Shown one piece after another: positions 18,429-26,720 of a stretch of DNA of 64,000 nucleotides. Numbering within the stretch: the first letter of the stretch is position 1; the number at the start of each line of letters is the position of its first letter. The notes beneath the pieces were generated by a model that made no database searches, was not told where the DNA came from, and was given only the letters and a program-made list of their open reading frames with translations. Made by a program: the position numbers and the translations under genes. Origin of the DNA: DYFT01 sp041695085 (lineage in GTDB: Bacteria; Bacteroidota; Ignavibacteria; UBA10030); NCBI GenBank assembly GCA_041695085.1, contig JBGFRO010000030.1, forward strand, positions 1 through 64,000, read 5' to 3'.

Positions 18429-19646
18429 ATGTTTGAGTATCTGAAAGAGTACTTCGACCTTCAAGGTCTCATCCTCTGTCTGGTCCTAGTGGCGATGGGA
18501 CTCGTTTCGGTCTACAGCGCGACGTACGATGCAGGAGCGGCGGAAACATTTCAGAAACAGCTCATCTGGGCGGGGGCCGGAATGGCGACTCTTCTTCTAG
18601 CCGCCTTCTTTCCGATGAAGACACTCCAACGTATCGCGTTTCCCTCGTACGTTTTTATGCTTGGTGTCCTGCTCGTCGTGTTGGTCGTCGGCAGAACGAT
18701 CTCCGGTTCCACGAGCTGGTTTGGTGTGGGTGGATTGGGGGTACAACCGTCCGAATTCGCGAAAGTGGCGACGGTGCTCGCTCTTGCCGCGTTTCTCTCG
18801 CGCACCACCACCTCTCTTTCCAATGTTCGCCATCTCATCATCGCGCTCGGCATCGTGCTTGTGCCGATGATCCTCGTCTTGGCTCAACCCGATCTTGGCA
18901 CCTCGATCGTTTTCTTTATCATGCTGCTTCCCATTCTGTATTGGGGAGGGGCTTCGAACTTTGTGCTCGCGGCCATCCTCTCCCCTATCATCGTTGCGGC
19001 CGGAGCGTTGTTCGGAACGTTCGCGTTCCTGTTCACGCTTCTCCTGGCTGCAGTAATGTTGTACCTGACGCGTGAGAATCGCTTCGCGGCAGCGGTGGCG
19101 TTCAGTATCTCCCTTGTCATCGGACTTTCCGTTCAAACGGTGTACGATCGGCTCCCGGTGTATCAACAGAAGCGTATCGCGACATTTTTGAACCCGGACC
19201 TCGATCCCCGCGGAGCGGGCTACAATGTTCTGCAATCCAAAGTTGCGATCGGCAGCGGCGGTGTGTTCGGGAAAGGTTATCTGCAAGGGACACAGACGCA
19301 ATTGAACTTCATTCCCGAGCAATGGACGGATTTCATTTTCTGCGTACCGGGAGAGGAGTTCGGCTTCATCGGCGCGTCGGTCGTATTGGTCTGTTTCACC
19401 GCTCTCCTGTTGCATGGTTTGAAGATCGCGCATCTCTCCAAAAATAAATTTGCAAGCGCCGCTTCTGTGGGTATCGTGGGTGTCTTCGGTACCCACATGC
19501 TGATTAACATCGGTATGTCGATGGGAATCTTGCCAGTGATTGGCATTCCGCTTCCGTTCCTCAGTTATGGCGGATCAGCGTTGATTGCCAACTTGGCGAT
19601 GGTGGGATTGTTGATGAACTTCTACGCCAATCGGAAGGAGCATTAG
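18429..19646 (+). CDS. rodA: RodA (SEDS-family peptidoglycan glycosyltransferase)
   Basis: 405 residues from the ATG at 18429, two bases after the PBP2 stop; an open frame extending upstream to 18216 lies inside mrdA and is spurious. About ten transmembrane helices are visible. Family landmarks include LVSVYSATYDAG near the N-terminus, GVQPSEFAKVA, LAQPDLGTS, FIPEQWTDFIFCVPGEEFGF and GIPLPFLSYGGSAL. RodA polymerises glycan strands with PBP2. Confidence 0.95.
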   Translation: MFEYLKEYFDLQGLILCLVLVAMGLVSVYSATYDAGAAETFQKQLIWAGAGMATLLLAAFFPMKTLQRIAFPSYVFMLGVLLVVLVVGRTISGSTSWFGVGGLGVQPSEFAKVATVLALAAFLSRTTTSLSNVRHLIIALGIVLVPMILVLAQPDLGTSIVFFIMLLPILYWGGASNFVLAAILSPIIVAAGALFGTFAFLFTLLLAAVMLYLTRENRFAAAVAFSISLVIGLSVQTVYDRLPVYQQKRIATFLNPDLDPRGAGYNVLQSKVAIGSGGVFGKGYLQGTQTQLNFIPEQWTDFIFCVPGEEFGFIGASVVLVCFTALLLHGLKIAHLSKNKFASAASVGIVGVFGTHMLINIGMSMGILPVIGIPLPFLSYGGSALIANLAMVGLLMNFYANRKEH

Positions 19647-19795
19647 TCGTGCGCTGCAACCGTTCATCCAACACGTTCACGAGAACCTTCACCACTCGTG
19701 AGGAAGATTCTCTGTATATATGAAACTCTTCTCCTCCTGCTTTCGTTTACCTGTGTAATTGCAAATTACTCTTCTCTTCTTGCCGCTGAACAGAT

Positions 19796-21052
19796 ATGGC
19801 GCGCTTGCTCCAGTTTCTGCTTTTCTTCACAATCCTGACTACCATCTTTGCTGCTGTGCAGTACTATCTCTTTCGCAACTATCGAAAGTGGATCCAAGAG
19901 AGTTTTGATGAAGCAAGGGCCCAACACCTTTATGCCGTTGGAAAAATTATTCTCGTGCTCGGCAATCTGTGGTTCGTTCTTCAATTCGGGGCGCGTTTTC
20001 TCGGCTGGCACACAACCCTCGTCATACAGTTGCTTGTTGTTCTGCCTGCAGCGTTCTACTTCGCTTCGGTGATGACCGGCTTGCTCCTGCTGGTTGTGAA
20101 GGATTTTGTTCGATTGCTCATCGGCACTGTCCGTCACGTCGTTTCAGTGTTGAAGGCGCTTGCTGCGACCTCGTCCACATCCGTCGATCTTTCCTCTGTA
20201 ACTCGCGTCGACGATGGTCGGAGAACGTTCTTGCGGCTGAGTGGAACGGGACTGCTCACGGTTGCAGTCGGCACCCCCGTGCTTGCCTCCCTTGCCACCG
20301 CCCGCGACTATCGCATCGTCCGGCAACCACTTGTATTCCCCAACCTGCCGTTCGATCTGGACGGCCTTACCATTGCTCAAATAAGTGATCTCCACTCCGG
20401 TCCGTTCATGTCGAAGAATGACATGCTCGAGATTTTCGAGCTTGTCAATTCCCTTCATCCACTCATCACGTTTGTGACGGGCGATTTTGTTGACTCCTCC
20501 GATTCAGAGATTAAGCCGCTGACCTCGGCAATCGGAATGCTTCGAGCTGAGTATGGCGTCTTCGGATGCTTGGGAAATCATGACCACTTCGCCACAGCCG
20601 CGCGCGTAAACGCCGCCCTCGTTGATCAAAGAATCAACATGCTCAACAATTCGAACGCCACACTCACGATTGATGACGCTCGGTTGAGCATCATCGGTAT
20701 CGATGACGCGGGGAAAGGACTTCGGAATTTCGCTCGCCCCGACCTCGCACTTCAAAACGTTGATCCCGAAAGCTTCAAGATTCTTCTTACCCATCGTCCC
20801 GACTTCTTTAAAGGAGCAAAACGTTTAGATATCGACTTGACGCTTGCCGGACACACGCATGGCGGTCAGGTTGGCGGTAAGATCTTTGGAGTCGGAATCT
20901 ATCCGGTGAATCTGGTGTACGAGTACTCGATGGGACATTACATGGAAGATGGGAAGCAATTGTATGTGAACGTGGGAGTTGGCATGGTCGGCGCGCCGAT
21001 CCGATTAGTGCGCCCGGAAATCACCCTCTTCACGCTTCATCGCGCTTCCTGA
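19796..21052 (+). CDS. Membrane-anchored metallophosphoesterase
   Basis: 418 residues with three or four N-terminal transmembrane helices (about 5-20, 45-65, 75-100, and a hydrophobic segment near 155-170), then a calcineurin-like phosphoesterase domain. Metal-binding motifs in order: ISDLHSG, TGDFVD, GNHDH, LLTHRP and GHTHGGQ. The layout matches the YaeI/LpxH-like group of membrane metallophosphoesterases, but the substrate cannot be told. The 149-bp gap after rodA suggests its own promoter. Confidence 0.9.
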   Translation: MARLLQFLLFFTILTTIFAAVQYYLFRNYRKWIQESFDEARAQHLYAVGKIILVLGNLWFVLQFGARFLGWHTTLVIQLLVVLPAAFYFASVMTGLLLLVVKDFVRLLIGTVRHVVSVLKALAATSSTSVDLSSVTRVDDGRRTFLRLSGTGLLTVAVGTPVLASLATARDYRIVRQPLVFPNLPFDLDGLTIAQISDLHSGPFMSKNDMLEIFELVNSLHPLITFVTGDFVDSSDSEIKPLTSAIGMLRAEYGVFGCLGNHDHFATAARVNAALVDQRINMLNNSNATLTIDDARLSIIGIDDAGKGLRNFARPDLALQNVDPESFKILLTHRPDFFKGAKRLDIDLTLAGHTHGGQVGGKIFGVGIYPVNLVYEYSMGHYMEDGKQLYVNVGVGMVGAPIRLVRPEITLFTLHRAS

Positions 21053-21159
21053 CCTCACGCGAGATCAGTCTCCATTACCGAGCGTTAAAGCAATGCCTCG
21101 TTGAAACTCTCACCACTTTTGCGTATCGTGAGCGCGGCTCTTTTGTCAACGCGGCGCTC

Positions 21160-21969
21160 ATGGATCTTTCCCTCACCCCTGTTCTTATTCTCGGCGGCAT
21201 TGTCACAGGAACCATCGGAGGCATGCTCGGCCTTGGAGGAGGTGTCTTTCTGGTTCCGTTCCTTGTCATCGCCTTCAACCTTCCGATGCACCAGGCGATC
21301 GCGACGAGCATTCTGGCTGTCATTGCAACGTCGAGCGCGGGGGCGGCGCTTCATCTCGAACGGGGGTTGGTGAACATTCGGCTCGGCATGCTGCTTGAAA
21401 CTACCACCGTTGCCGGCGCCATCCTCGGCGGCGTTACAGCCAATTTTCTCAGCGGCGATACACTGCGGCACCTGTTTGCGGTGCTTCTCTTGATCGTCTC
21501 CGGTTTGATGTTCTGGCGCAATCGGGGTACGGGCGAACCATCGGTCTTGGATACCGGGGCTTACGTTTCGAGTTTTCGCGACGAGTCATCGGGCCAGCAG
21601 ATTGTGTATGGTGCACAACGCGTGCCACTCTTGATGGGAATTTCGCTCATTGCCGGCAATGTTTCTGGTTTATTGGGTGTCGGGGGAGGCATCTTCAAAG
21701 TGCCTGCGATGACGATGTTAGGAGGCATTCCGATGAAAGCGTCCACCGCCACAAGCAATTTCATGATCGGCGTAACGGCCGCCGCGAGCGCCTTCATTTA
21801 TCTTGCCCACGGCCATATGGAGCCGTACATCGTCGCCCCCACGGCACTCGGCGTTCTGGGCGGTTCCTTCCTCGGCATACGCCTCAGCCAGAAGCTTCGA
21901 AGCAGTTCACTGACCATCATCTTTGCGGCGTTTCTTCTGCTGATCGCCGTACCGCTTCTACTCCGATGA
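21160..21969 (+). CDS. TauE/SafE-family (DUF81) anion exporter
   Basis: 269 residues, about eight transmembrane helices in two inverted halves, each with a glycine-rich motif: TIGGMLGLGGGVFLVPFL at about 18-35 and GLLGVGGGIFKVPAM at about 170-184. These are TauE/SafE hallmarks. The family moves sulfite, sulfoacetate or similar organosulfur anions, but the substrate here is unknown. It overlaps the next gene by 4 bp. Confidence 0.9.
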   Translation: MDLSLTPVLILGGIVTGTIGGMLGLGGGVFLVPFLVIAFNLPMHQAIATSILAVIATSSAGAALHLERGLVNIRLGMLLETTTVAGAILGGVTANFLSGDTLRHLFAVLLLIVSGLMFWRNRGTGEPSVLDTGAYVSSFRDESSGQQIVYGAQRVPLLMGISLIAGNVSGLLGVGGGIFKVPAMTMLGGIPMKASTATSNFMIGVTAAASAFIYLAHGHMEPYIVAPTALGVLGGSFLGIRLSQKLRSSSLTIIFAAFLLLIAVPLLLR

Positions 21970-22334
21970 CAGCCGATTCTTCCACATCTGTTGTTCGGCA
22001 TCGCGTTGAACGGCTCACCGCGGGGGCACTCCGAACCTGCGTATGGCTCAGCTCCTTGCTGATGATCGGGGGGTTGATGTGGGCCTGGTTTGAACCGACA
22101 CACGCTGTCTCTCCTTCGGCTCATGATCAACTGTCCGCTTTTCTCTTTCTGCAACCTCTGAACGCCTTGACGTTACTCTCCATTGGAACGGTGCTCTTGA
22201 TTCTGACTCCCTTCCTTCGGGTAGCGCTCGCAATCCTTGGATTCATCCTCGAACATGACCGTACGTTCACACTCATTTCCCTGTCTGTTTTCCTGATGCT
22301 CATTGCCGAACTGGCTTACGCGTTCTGGCAATAA
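21966..22334 (+). CDS. DUF1634 membrane protein, partner of the TauE-like exporter
   Basis: 122 residues with three transmembrane helices (about 24-42, 66-85, 100-118) and the DUF1634 pattern of a conserved hydrophobic first helix and a final LAELAY-like helix. DUF1634 genes commonly follow DUF81 genes, and here the ATGA overlap implies co-translation and probably a shared complex. Confidence 0.8.
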   Translation: MTADSSTSVVRHRVERLTAGALRTCVWLSSLLMIGGLMWAWFEPTHAVSPSAHDQLSAFLFLQPLNALTLLSIGTVLLILTPFLRVALAILGFILEHDRTFTLISLSVFLMLIAELAYAFWQ

Positions 22335-22366
22335 CGATACGCGTCCATGCACGTTCCGGGAGGTAT

Positions 22367-22903
22367 ATGATTCTATCCGATAAGAAGATTCTTGAAGAGA
22401 TGAAACGCGGTACCATCGTCATCAAACCGTTCCACCGAAGATACCTCGGCACGAATAGTTACGACGTACATCTCGGCAAGTGGCTCGCGATGTACGACGA
22501 GGAGATACTCGATTGCAAGCGACATAACAAAGTTCACTACTTCCAGATACCGAAAGAAGGGTTGATCCTTGTTCCAAGTAAACTCTATCTTGGTGTCACG
22601 TTGGAGTACACGGAGACCCATCGACATGTTCCGTTCCTCGAAGGGAAGAGCAGCATTGGGAGATTGGGAATCGATATCCATGCAACGGCCGGGAAGGGAG
22701 ACATCGGATTCTGTAATACTTGGACGCTGGAAATTTCCGTCCGGCAGCCGGTTCGCGTCTATGCCCGTATGCCGATCGGACAATTGATTTATTTCGAGGT
22801 TTCGGGTAAGGTAGGGGTGCCGTATGGCGAAAAGAAAAGTGCGAAATACAACAAGCGCACTGTGAAACCGGTTGAGTCGATGATGTGGAAGAATTTTCGA
22901 TGA
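22367..22903 (+). CDS. dcd: dCTP deaminase
   Basis: 178 residues. The trimeric dUTPase/dCTP-deaminase fold is indicated by FLEGKSSIGRLGIDIHATAG, then GFCNTWTLEI with the catalytic glutamate, and PIGQLIYFEV. It converts dCTP to dUTP to supply dUMP for thymidylate synthesis. A GGAGG ribosome-binding site precedes the ATG. It is followed 52 bp later by pyrF, so the two form a small pyrimidine-metabolism group. Confidence 0.93.
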   Translation: MILSDKKILEEMKRGTIVIKPFHRRYLGTNSYDVHLGKWLAMYDEEILDCKRHNKVHYFQIPKEGLILVPSKLYLGVTLEYTETHRHVPFLEGKSSIGRLGIDIHATAGKGDIGFCNTWTLEISVRQPVRVYARMPIGQLIYFEVSGKVGVPYGEKKSAKYNKRTVKPVESMMWKNFR

Positions 22904-22955
22904 AGAAAGGTCCCGACATAAACATCGAGTGTGCTTCCGAACGACAGGAACAGCC

Positions 22956-23789
22956 ATGACATTTTTGAAAAAGCTCAGAACCATCCAACGGCGTCAGAAG
23001 TCGCTTTTGTGTGTTGGACTGGACCCCGATCCCTCACTTCTTCCAACACATCTTCCGCGCACGGCAGACGGCATCATAGAATTCAACCGTCACATCATCG
23101 AGGCAACGCACGATCTTGTGTGCGCGTACAAACTGAATCTCGCCTTTTACGAGGCGCTCGGGATCGACGGTTGGCGGGTTCTGCAAGAGACGCTGCGATG
23201 TGTTCCTCGCCATCTCGTCACGATCGGCGACGGGAAGCGCGGCGATATTGGCAACACCTCGGAACGATATGCTGCCGCTCTTTTCGGCGATCTCAATTTC
23301 GACGCCATTACCGTCCATCCCTACATGGGATACGATTCACTGGAGCCGTTCCTACGGGACTCTTCTCGCGGTGTCTTTATTCTTGCATTAACATCCAACA
23401 AAGGTTCCGGTGATTTCCAGCGGTTGCTTCTTGGAGGAAGGCCGCTGTATGAGAAGGTGATTCAAACGGCATTGAAGTGGAACGAGAAGAAGAACATCGG
23501 ATTCGTGATAGGCGCAACGAACCCGGACGAGTTGGAACCGATTAGAGAACAAGCGCCGTCGGTTCCCTTGTTGATCCCGGGGGTGGGATCGCAAGGAGGC
23601 GACGTACTCGCTGCAGTGCGATACGGATGTACGAAGCAAGGCGATTTGGCAGTTATCAACTCCGGGCGAAGTATTCTGTACGCGTCGAGGGAGAAAGATT
23701 TTGCCCATGCGGCGCGGCGGGAGGCGCGCCGTCTGCGTGCGCAGATGGAGCGGATTCGTTCCCGTTTCTTTCCGAAACGAAACGGCTGA
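22956..23789 (+). CDS. pyrF: Orotidine 5'-phosphate decarboxylase (type 2)
   Basis: 277 residues from the ATG at 22956, preceded by an AGGAA ribosome-binding site; a GTG at 22929 is in frame but less attractive. The N-terminal CVGLDPDPSLLP, YKLNLAFYEA and the catalytic DGKRGDIGNTSERYA identify the longer, type 2 OMP decarboxylase clade. It performs the last step of de novo UMP synthesis. Confidence 0.95.
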   Translation: MTFLKKLRTIQRRQKSLLCVGLDPDPSLLPTHLPRTADGIIEFNRHIIEATHDLVCAYKLNLAFYEALGIDGWRVLQETLRCVPRHLVTIGDGKRGDIGNTSERYAAALFGDLNFDAITVHPYMGYDSLEPFLRDSSRGVFILALTSNKGSGDFQRLLLGGRPLYEKVIQTALKWNEKKNIGFVIGATNPDELEPIREQAPSVPLLIPGVGSQGGDVLAAVRYGCTKQGDLAVINSGRSILYASREKDFAHAARREARRLRAQMERIRSRFFPKRNG

Positions 23790-23838
23790 ACGCAAACAAC
23801 GTTCTTCACCCTTATTACCGGACCATCACGAGAACGCC

Positions 23839-25350
23839 ATGAAACGTTCACCACACATTCATGAGCGGTTTCTACGGCACATCTGGAGCAACCAGTATCT
23901 CCGTCACACCTCCCTTCGTACGACCGACGGCCGGCCGGTGCGCGTGCTCGAGCCCGGCGAGTTGAATCTCGATGGAGGCCCTGATTTCCGCAATGCCAAA
24001 TTGAAGATCGGCAATATCACCTACGCGGGGGATGTTGAGATTCATCGCAATGCTGTCGAGTGGATTGAACATCAACATACTCTCGACGCGCGCTACAACC
24101 AAGTCATTCTGCATGTGGTGCTCGAAGTCGATCCCAACTATCACGATGTGGTGGTTCCAAGCGGCCGAACCGTTCCAACACTCGTGCTCGCCCCGTTTCT
24201 TTCCGAATCGATCCATGCGTTGTATCAACGCACCATTCTGGACGAGCGCGCACGGCGAGATGAACGGATCAAGTGCGCCTCGATGAATCAGGATGTCGAC
24301 CCGGGGGCCATCCAGCGATGGCTGCGCAAGCTCGCCGTGGAGCGACTCGAGTTAAAACTCCGCCGTTTCGAAGAACGTTTGAAGGAACTCGCCCACACCC
24401 GCCTCTTCACCGCGAAGGAACCGGCTTGGATCTATGCCGCCGTGCCTACGCAAGGCGACATGGCCGATATTCCTCCGCCTCATCGCGAACTGACATACAA
24501 AGATCTTTCTGAACGAGCGATCTGGGAACAGGTTCTCTATGAAGGCTTTATGGAAGGACTGGGGTATAACAAGAATCAGGAGCCGTTTCTTCGCCTTGCG
24601 CGTGGACTCACGCTGAACGTGATTCGTGAATTGGACATCGTGAACGATCTCCACGCCATCGAATCGCTCCTCTTCGGCGCGGCAGGACTCTTACCAAAGG
24701 CCCGTTCGATCTCAGAGAAAGAATCAAGAGACTACGTCTCTTCCTTACGGAAGCGTTGGCGGGAGCTGCGTCCGGCGTATCGAGGACCGGTTCTCTCCGC
24801 TGCTGCTTGGCAGTTCTTCCCCACGCGGCCTACAAATTTCCCGACCCTCCGCCTTGCCGCTGGCGCACGTTTGATTGCGCGACTCCTGTGCGAAGATCTC
24901 TTTCGAAAAATGATTCAGACCATCAAAACTACTTCCGACACGGAAGCATTACTCGACACATTGACGGGCTTTCTTAAGATTGATCCCCCTGCATTTTGGT
25001 CGCACCATTACAGCTTCGAAGAGTCTACAACGAAAACGCTCACACCGTTGGGAGACGAGCGCATTCGCGATATCATTATCAATAGCGTTGTCCCGTTAGC
25101 GCTCTTGTACGCTCGGACCTTCCGGGAGAGAGAAGTGCGCGAACACACGCTACGTTTATACGATACCTTCCCTCCATTAATGGAGAATACTCTAACGAGA
25201 ATGATGGACAGGCAACTTGTGCGCGGGAAGTTTCCGCTCAACTCCGTTGGCCTCCAGCAGGGAGCAATCCAACTCTACAAGTACTACTGTCGGGAGGAGC
25301 GTTGTTTTGAGTGTGAGGTGGGAAAGATCGTGTTTGCCGAAAAGCGGTAA
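23839..25350 (+). CDS. DUF2851 family protein
   Basis: 503 residues from the ATG at 23839; the upstream open frame lies in pyrF. The N-terminus contains ERFLRHIWSNQYL and the family block GELNLDGGPDFRNAKLKIG followed by YAGDVEIH, which suggests a compact, possibly nucleic-acid-binding or nuclease-like fold, although the function is not established. The C-terminal part ends with LNSVGLQQGAIQLYKYYCRE and a Cys pair (ERCFEC). Typical of Bacteroidota and relatives. Confidence 0.88.
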   Translation: MKRSPHIHERFLRHIWSNQYLRHTSLRTTDGRPVRVLEPGELNLDGGPDFRNAKLKIGNITYAGDVEIHRNAVEWIEHQHTLDARYNQVILHVVLEVDPNYHDVVVPSGRTVPTLVLAPFLSESIHALYQRTILDERARRDERIKCASMNQDVDPGAIQRWLRKLAVERLELKLRRFEERLKELAHTRLFTAKEPAWIYAAVPTQGDMADIPPPHRELTYKDLSERAIWEQVLYEGFMEGLGYNKNQEPFLRLARGLTLNVIRELDIVNDLHAIESLLFGAAGLLPKARSISEKESRDYVSSLRKRWRELRPAYRGPVLSAAAWQFFPTRPTNFPTLRLAAGARLIARLLCEDLFRKMIQTIKTTSDTEALLDTLTGFLKIDPPAFWSHHYSFEESTTKTLTPLGDERIRDIIINSVVPLALLYARTFREREVREHTLRLYDTFPPLMENTLTRMMDRQLVRGKFPLNSVGLQQGAIQLYKYYCREERCFECEVGKIVFAEKR

Positions 25351-25367
25351 GGGTTTTCGAGCCTCGG

Positions 25368-26720
25368 CTATGTTTTCTGCTGCTTCTTTTTTGCGGCGGG
25401 GAACAAGACATTGTTGAGAATAAGGCGGTACCCGGGGGAGTTTTTGTGGAGATTGAGATCGGTAGGGGGATCGCCCACCGCGTGTTGGTAATCTTCGGGG
25501 TCATGTCCACCATACCACGTGAAGGTGCCGCGACCGAAATTGCCATGGATGTATTTGATCTCCTCTGTTCCTTCCCGCTGCGCTAATATCACCACCGTCC
25601 TCTTCAACAGGCTCTTTCGAAAGGCTGTTGTCTGTCCCATGAATCCCTTCACAATTGCAACGTGATTCTGCGTCAGCATTGTAGGGACGGGATCGTACTT
25701 TGCCGAGAATTCAAAGAGTGTGAAGTAATCCGTGTTTGGATCGCGTTGCGGGGGAGGATCGCTGGTGGGAATATCAATGTCCGAGTACTCGTAGCGCAGC
25801 GGATTCATATCAAGGGTGAAGTTCTCGAACGCCAGCGTCTTGGAAAAATCGAGCTTCTTCTGTGCATCCGGATCGGGGGGATCGCCGTCGAACATCACAT
25901 CGCAGATGTCGACATTCTCAGCTGCCAGCGCAATGTCGTAGCTGTCGGTCGCCGAACACATGGCAAACATAAATCCTCCGCCACCGATGTACTCCCGGAT
26001 CGAGCGAGCAACGGTTTTCTTCAGCTCGGAGACTTTCTTAAATCCCAGTCTCGTCGCTTCCTTCTCATACAGAATTTGTTGTTCGATGTACCATTGCGCG
26101 TGCCGATAGTTCGAATAGAACTTGCCATACTGGCCTGTGAAATCCTCGTGATGGAGATGCAGCCAGTCGTACTCCGCGAGTTTTCCGGAAAGGACCTCTT
26201 CATCCCAGATTTTGGTGTACGGGATTTCGGCGTACTCCAGCGCAAGCGTCACGGCGTCGTCCCACGGTTTGAAGTTGGGCGGAACATAGACGGCGATCTT
26301 CGGTGCCTTCTCGAGACGAACGACATCCATGTTATTGTCGTCGCGTTGAACCTCTGCATAGAGATTCGTCGCTTCAACAGCGCCGAGCGTTTCAAACGAG
26401 ACTCCGCGGATTCTGCACTCACGAGCAACGCGTTCGTTGAAGTCCGTGAGAAACGATCCGCCGCGGTAATTGAGGAGCCAGTCCACCTCCCCTCCGTGTT
26501 CCAGTACCCAGAATGCAATACCGTACGATTTGAGATGATTCGTCTGAGTAAGGTCCATCGGAATAAGAAGTTTGGACTGAGAAAAGGAATTCAAGACGAA
26601 TACGTGGAGCACAATGCCAAGCATCACCCACTGCCGGATTACGTTGAGAAAGACCTGCGACCGCGATGCGGCGCCTTGTTCGCTCCCTCCATTCATTCGA
26701 TGTCTTGCCAGTCTGTTCAT
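25368..26720 (-). CDS. Secreted protein of the family often mis-named asparagine synthetase B
   Basis: 450 residues. After an unusual 45-residue N-terminus with a hydrophobic stretch (VMLGIVLHVFVLNSFSQ) comes SKLLIPMDLTQTNHLKSYGI, then a long conserved region with YDWLHLHHEDFTGQYGKFY, GGGGFMFAMCSATDS and GRGTFTWYGGHDPEDYQHAV. Databases frequently label homologues asparagine synthetase B, but no glutamine-amidotransferase Cys1 and no ATP-pyrophosphatase loop are present. The start overlaps the upstream TPR gene stop (ATGA), so the two are translationally coupled. Function unknown; probably a periplasmic enzyme or sugar-binding protein. Confidence 0.8.
   Translation of the reverse strand: MNRLARHRMNGGSEQGAASRSQVFLNVIRQWVMLGIVLHVFVLNSFSQSKLLIPMDLTQTNHLKSYGIAFWVLEHGGEVDWLLNYRGGSFLTDFNERVARECRIRGVSFETLGAVEATNLYAEVQRDDNNMDVVRLEKAPKIAVYVPPNFKPWDDAVTLALEYAEIPYTKIWDEEVLSGKLAEYDWLHLHHEDFTGQYGKFYSNYRHAQWYIEQQILYEKEATRLGFKKVSELKKTVARSIREYIGGGGFMFAMCSATDSYDIALAAENVDICDVMFDGDPPDPDAQKKLDFSKTLAFENFTLDMNPLRYEYSDIDIPTSDPPPQRDPNTDYFTLFEFSAKYDPVPTMLTQNHVAIVKGFMGQTTAFRKSLLKRTVVILAQREGTEEIKYIHGNFGRGTFTWYGGHDPEDYQHAVGDPPTDLNLHKNSPGYRLILNNVLFPAAKKKQQKT

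Noticed and set aside
18597..19496. 299-residue minus-strand frame within rodA
   Set aside because: Highly charged antisense of a membrane-protein gene, with no start context.
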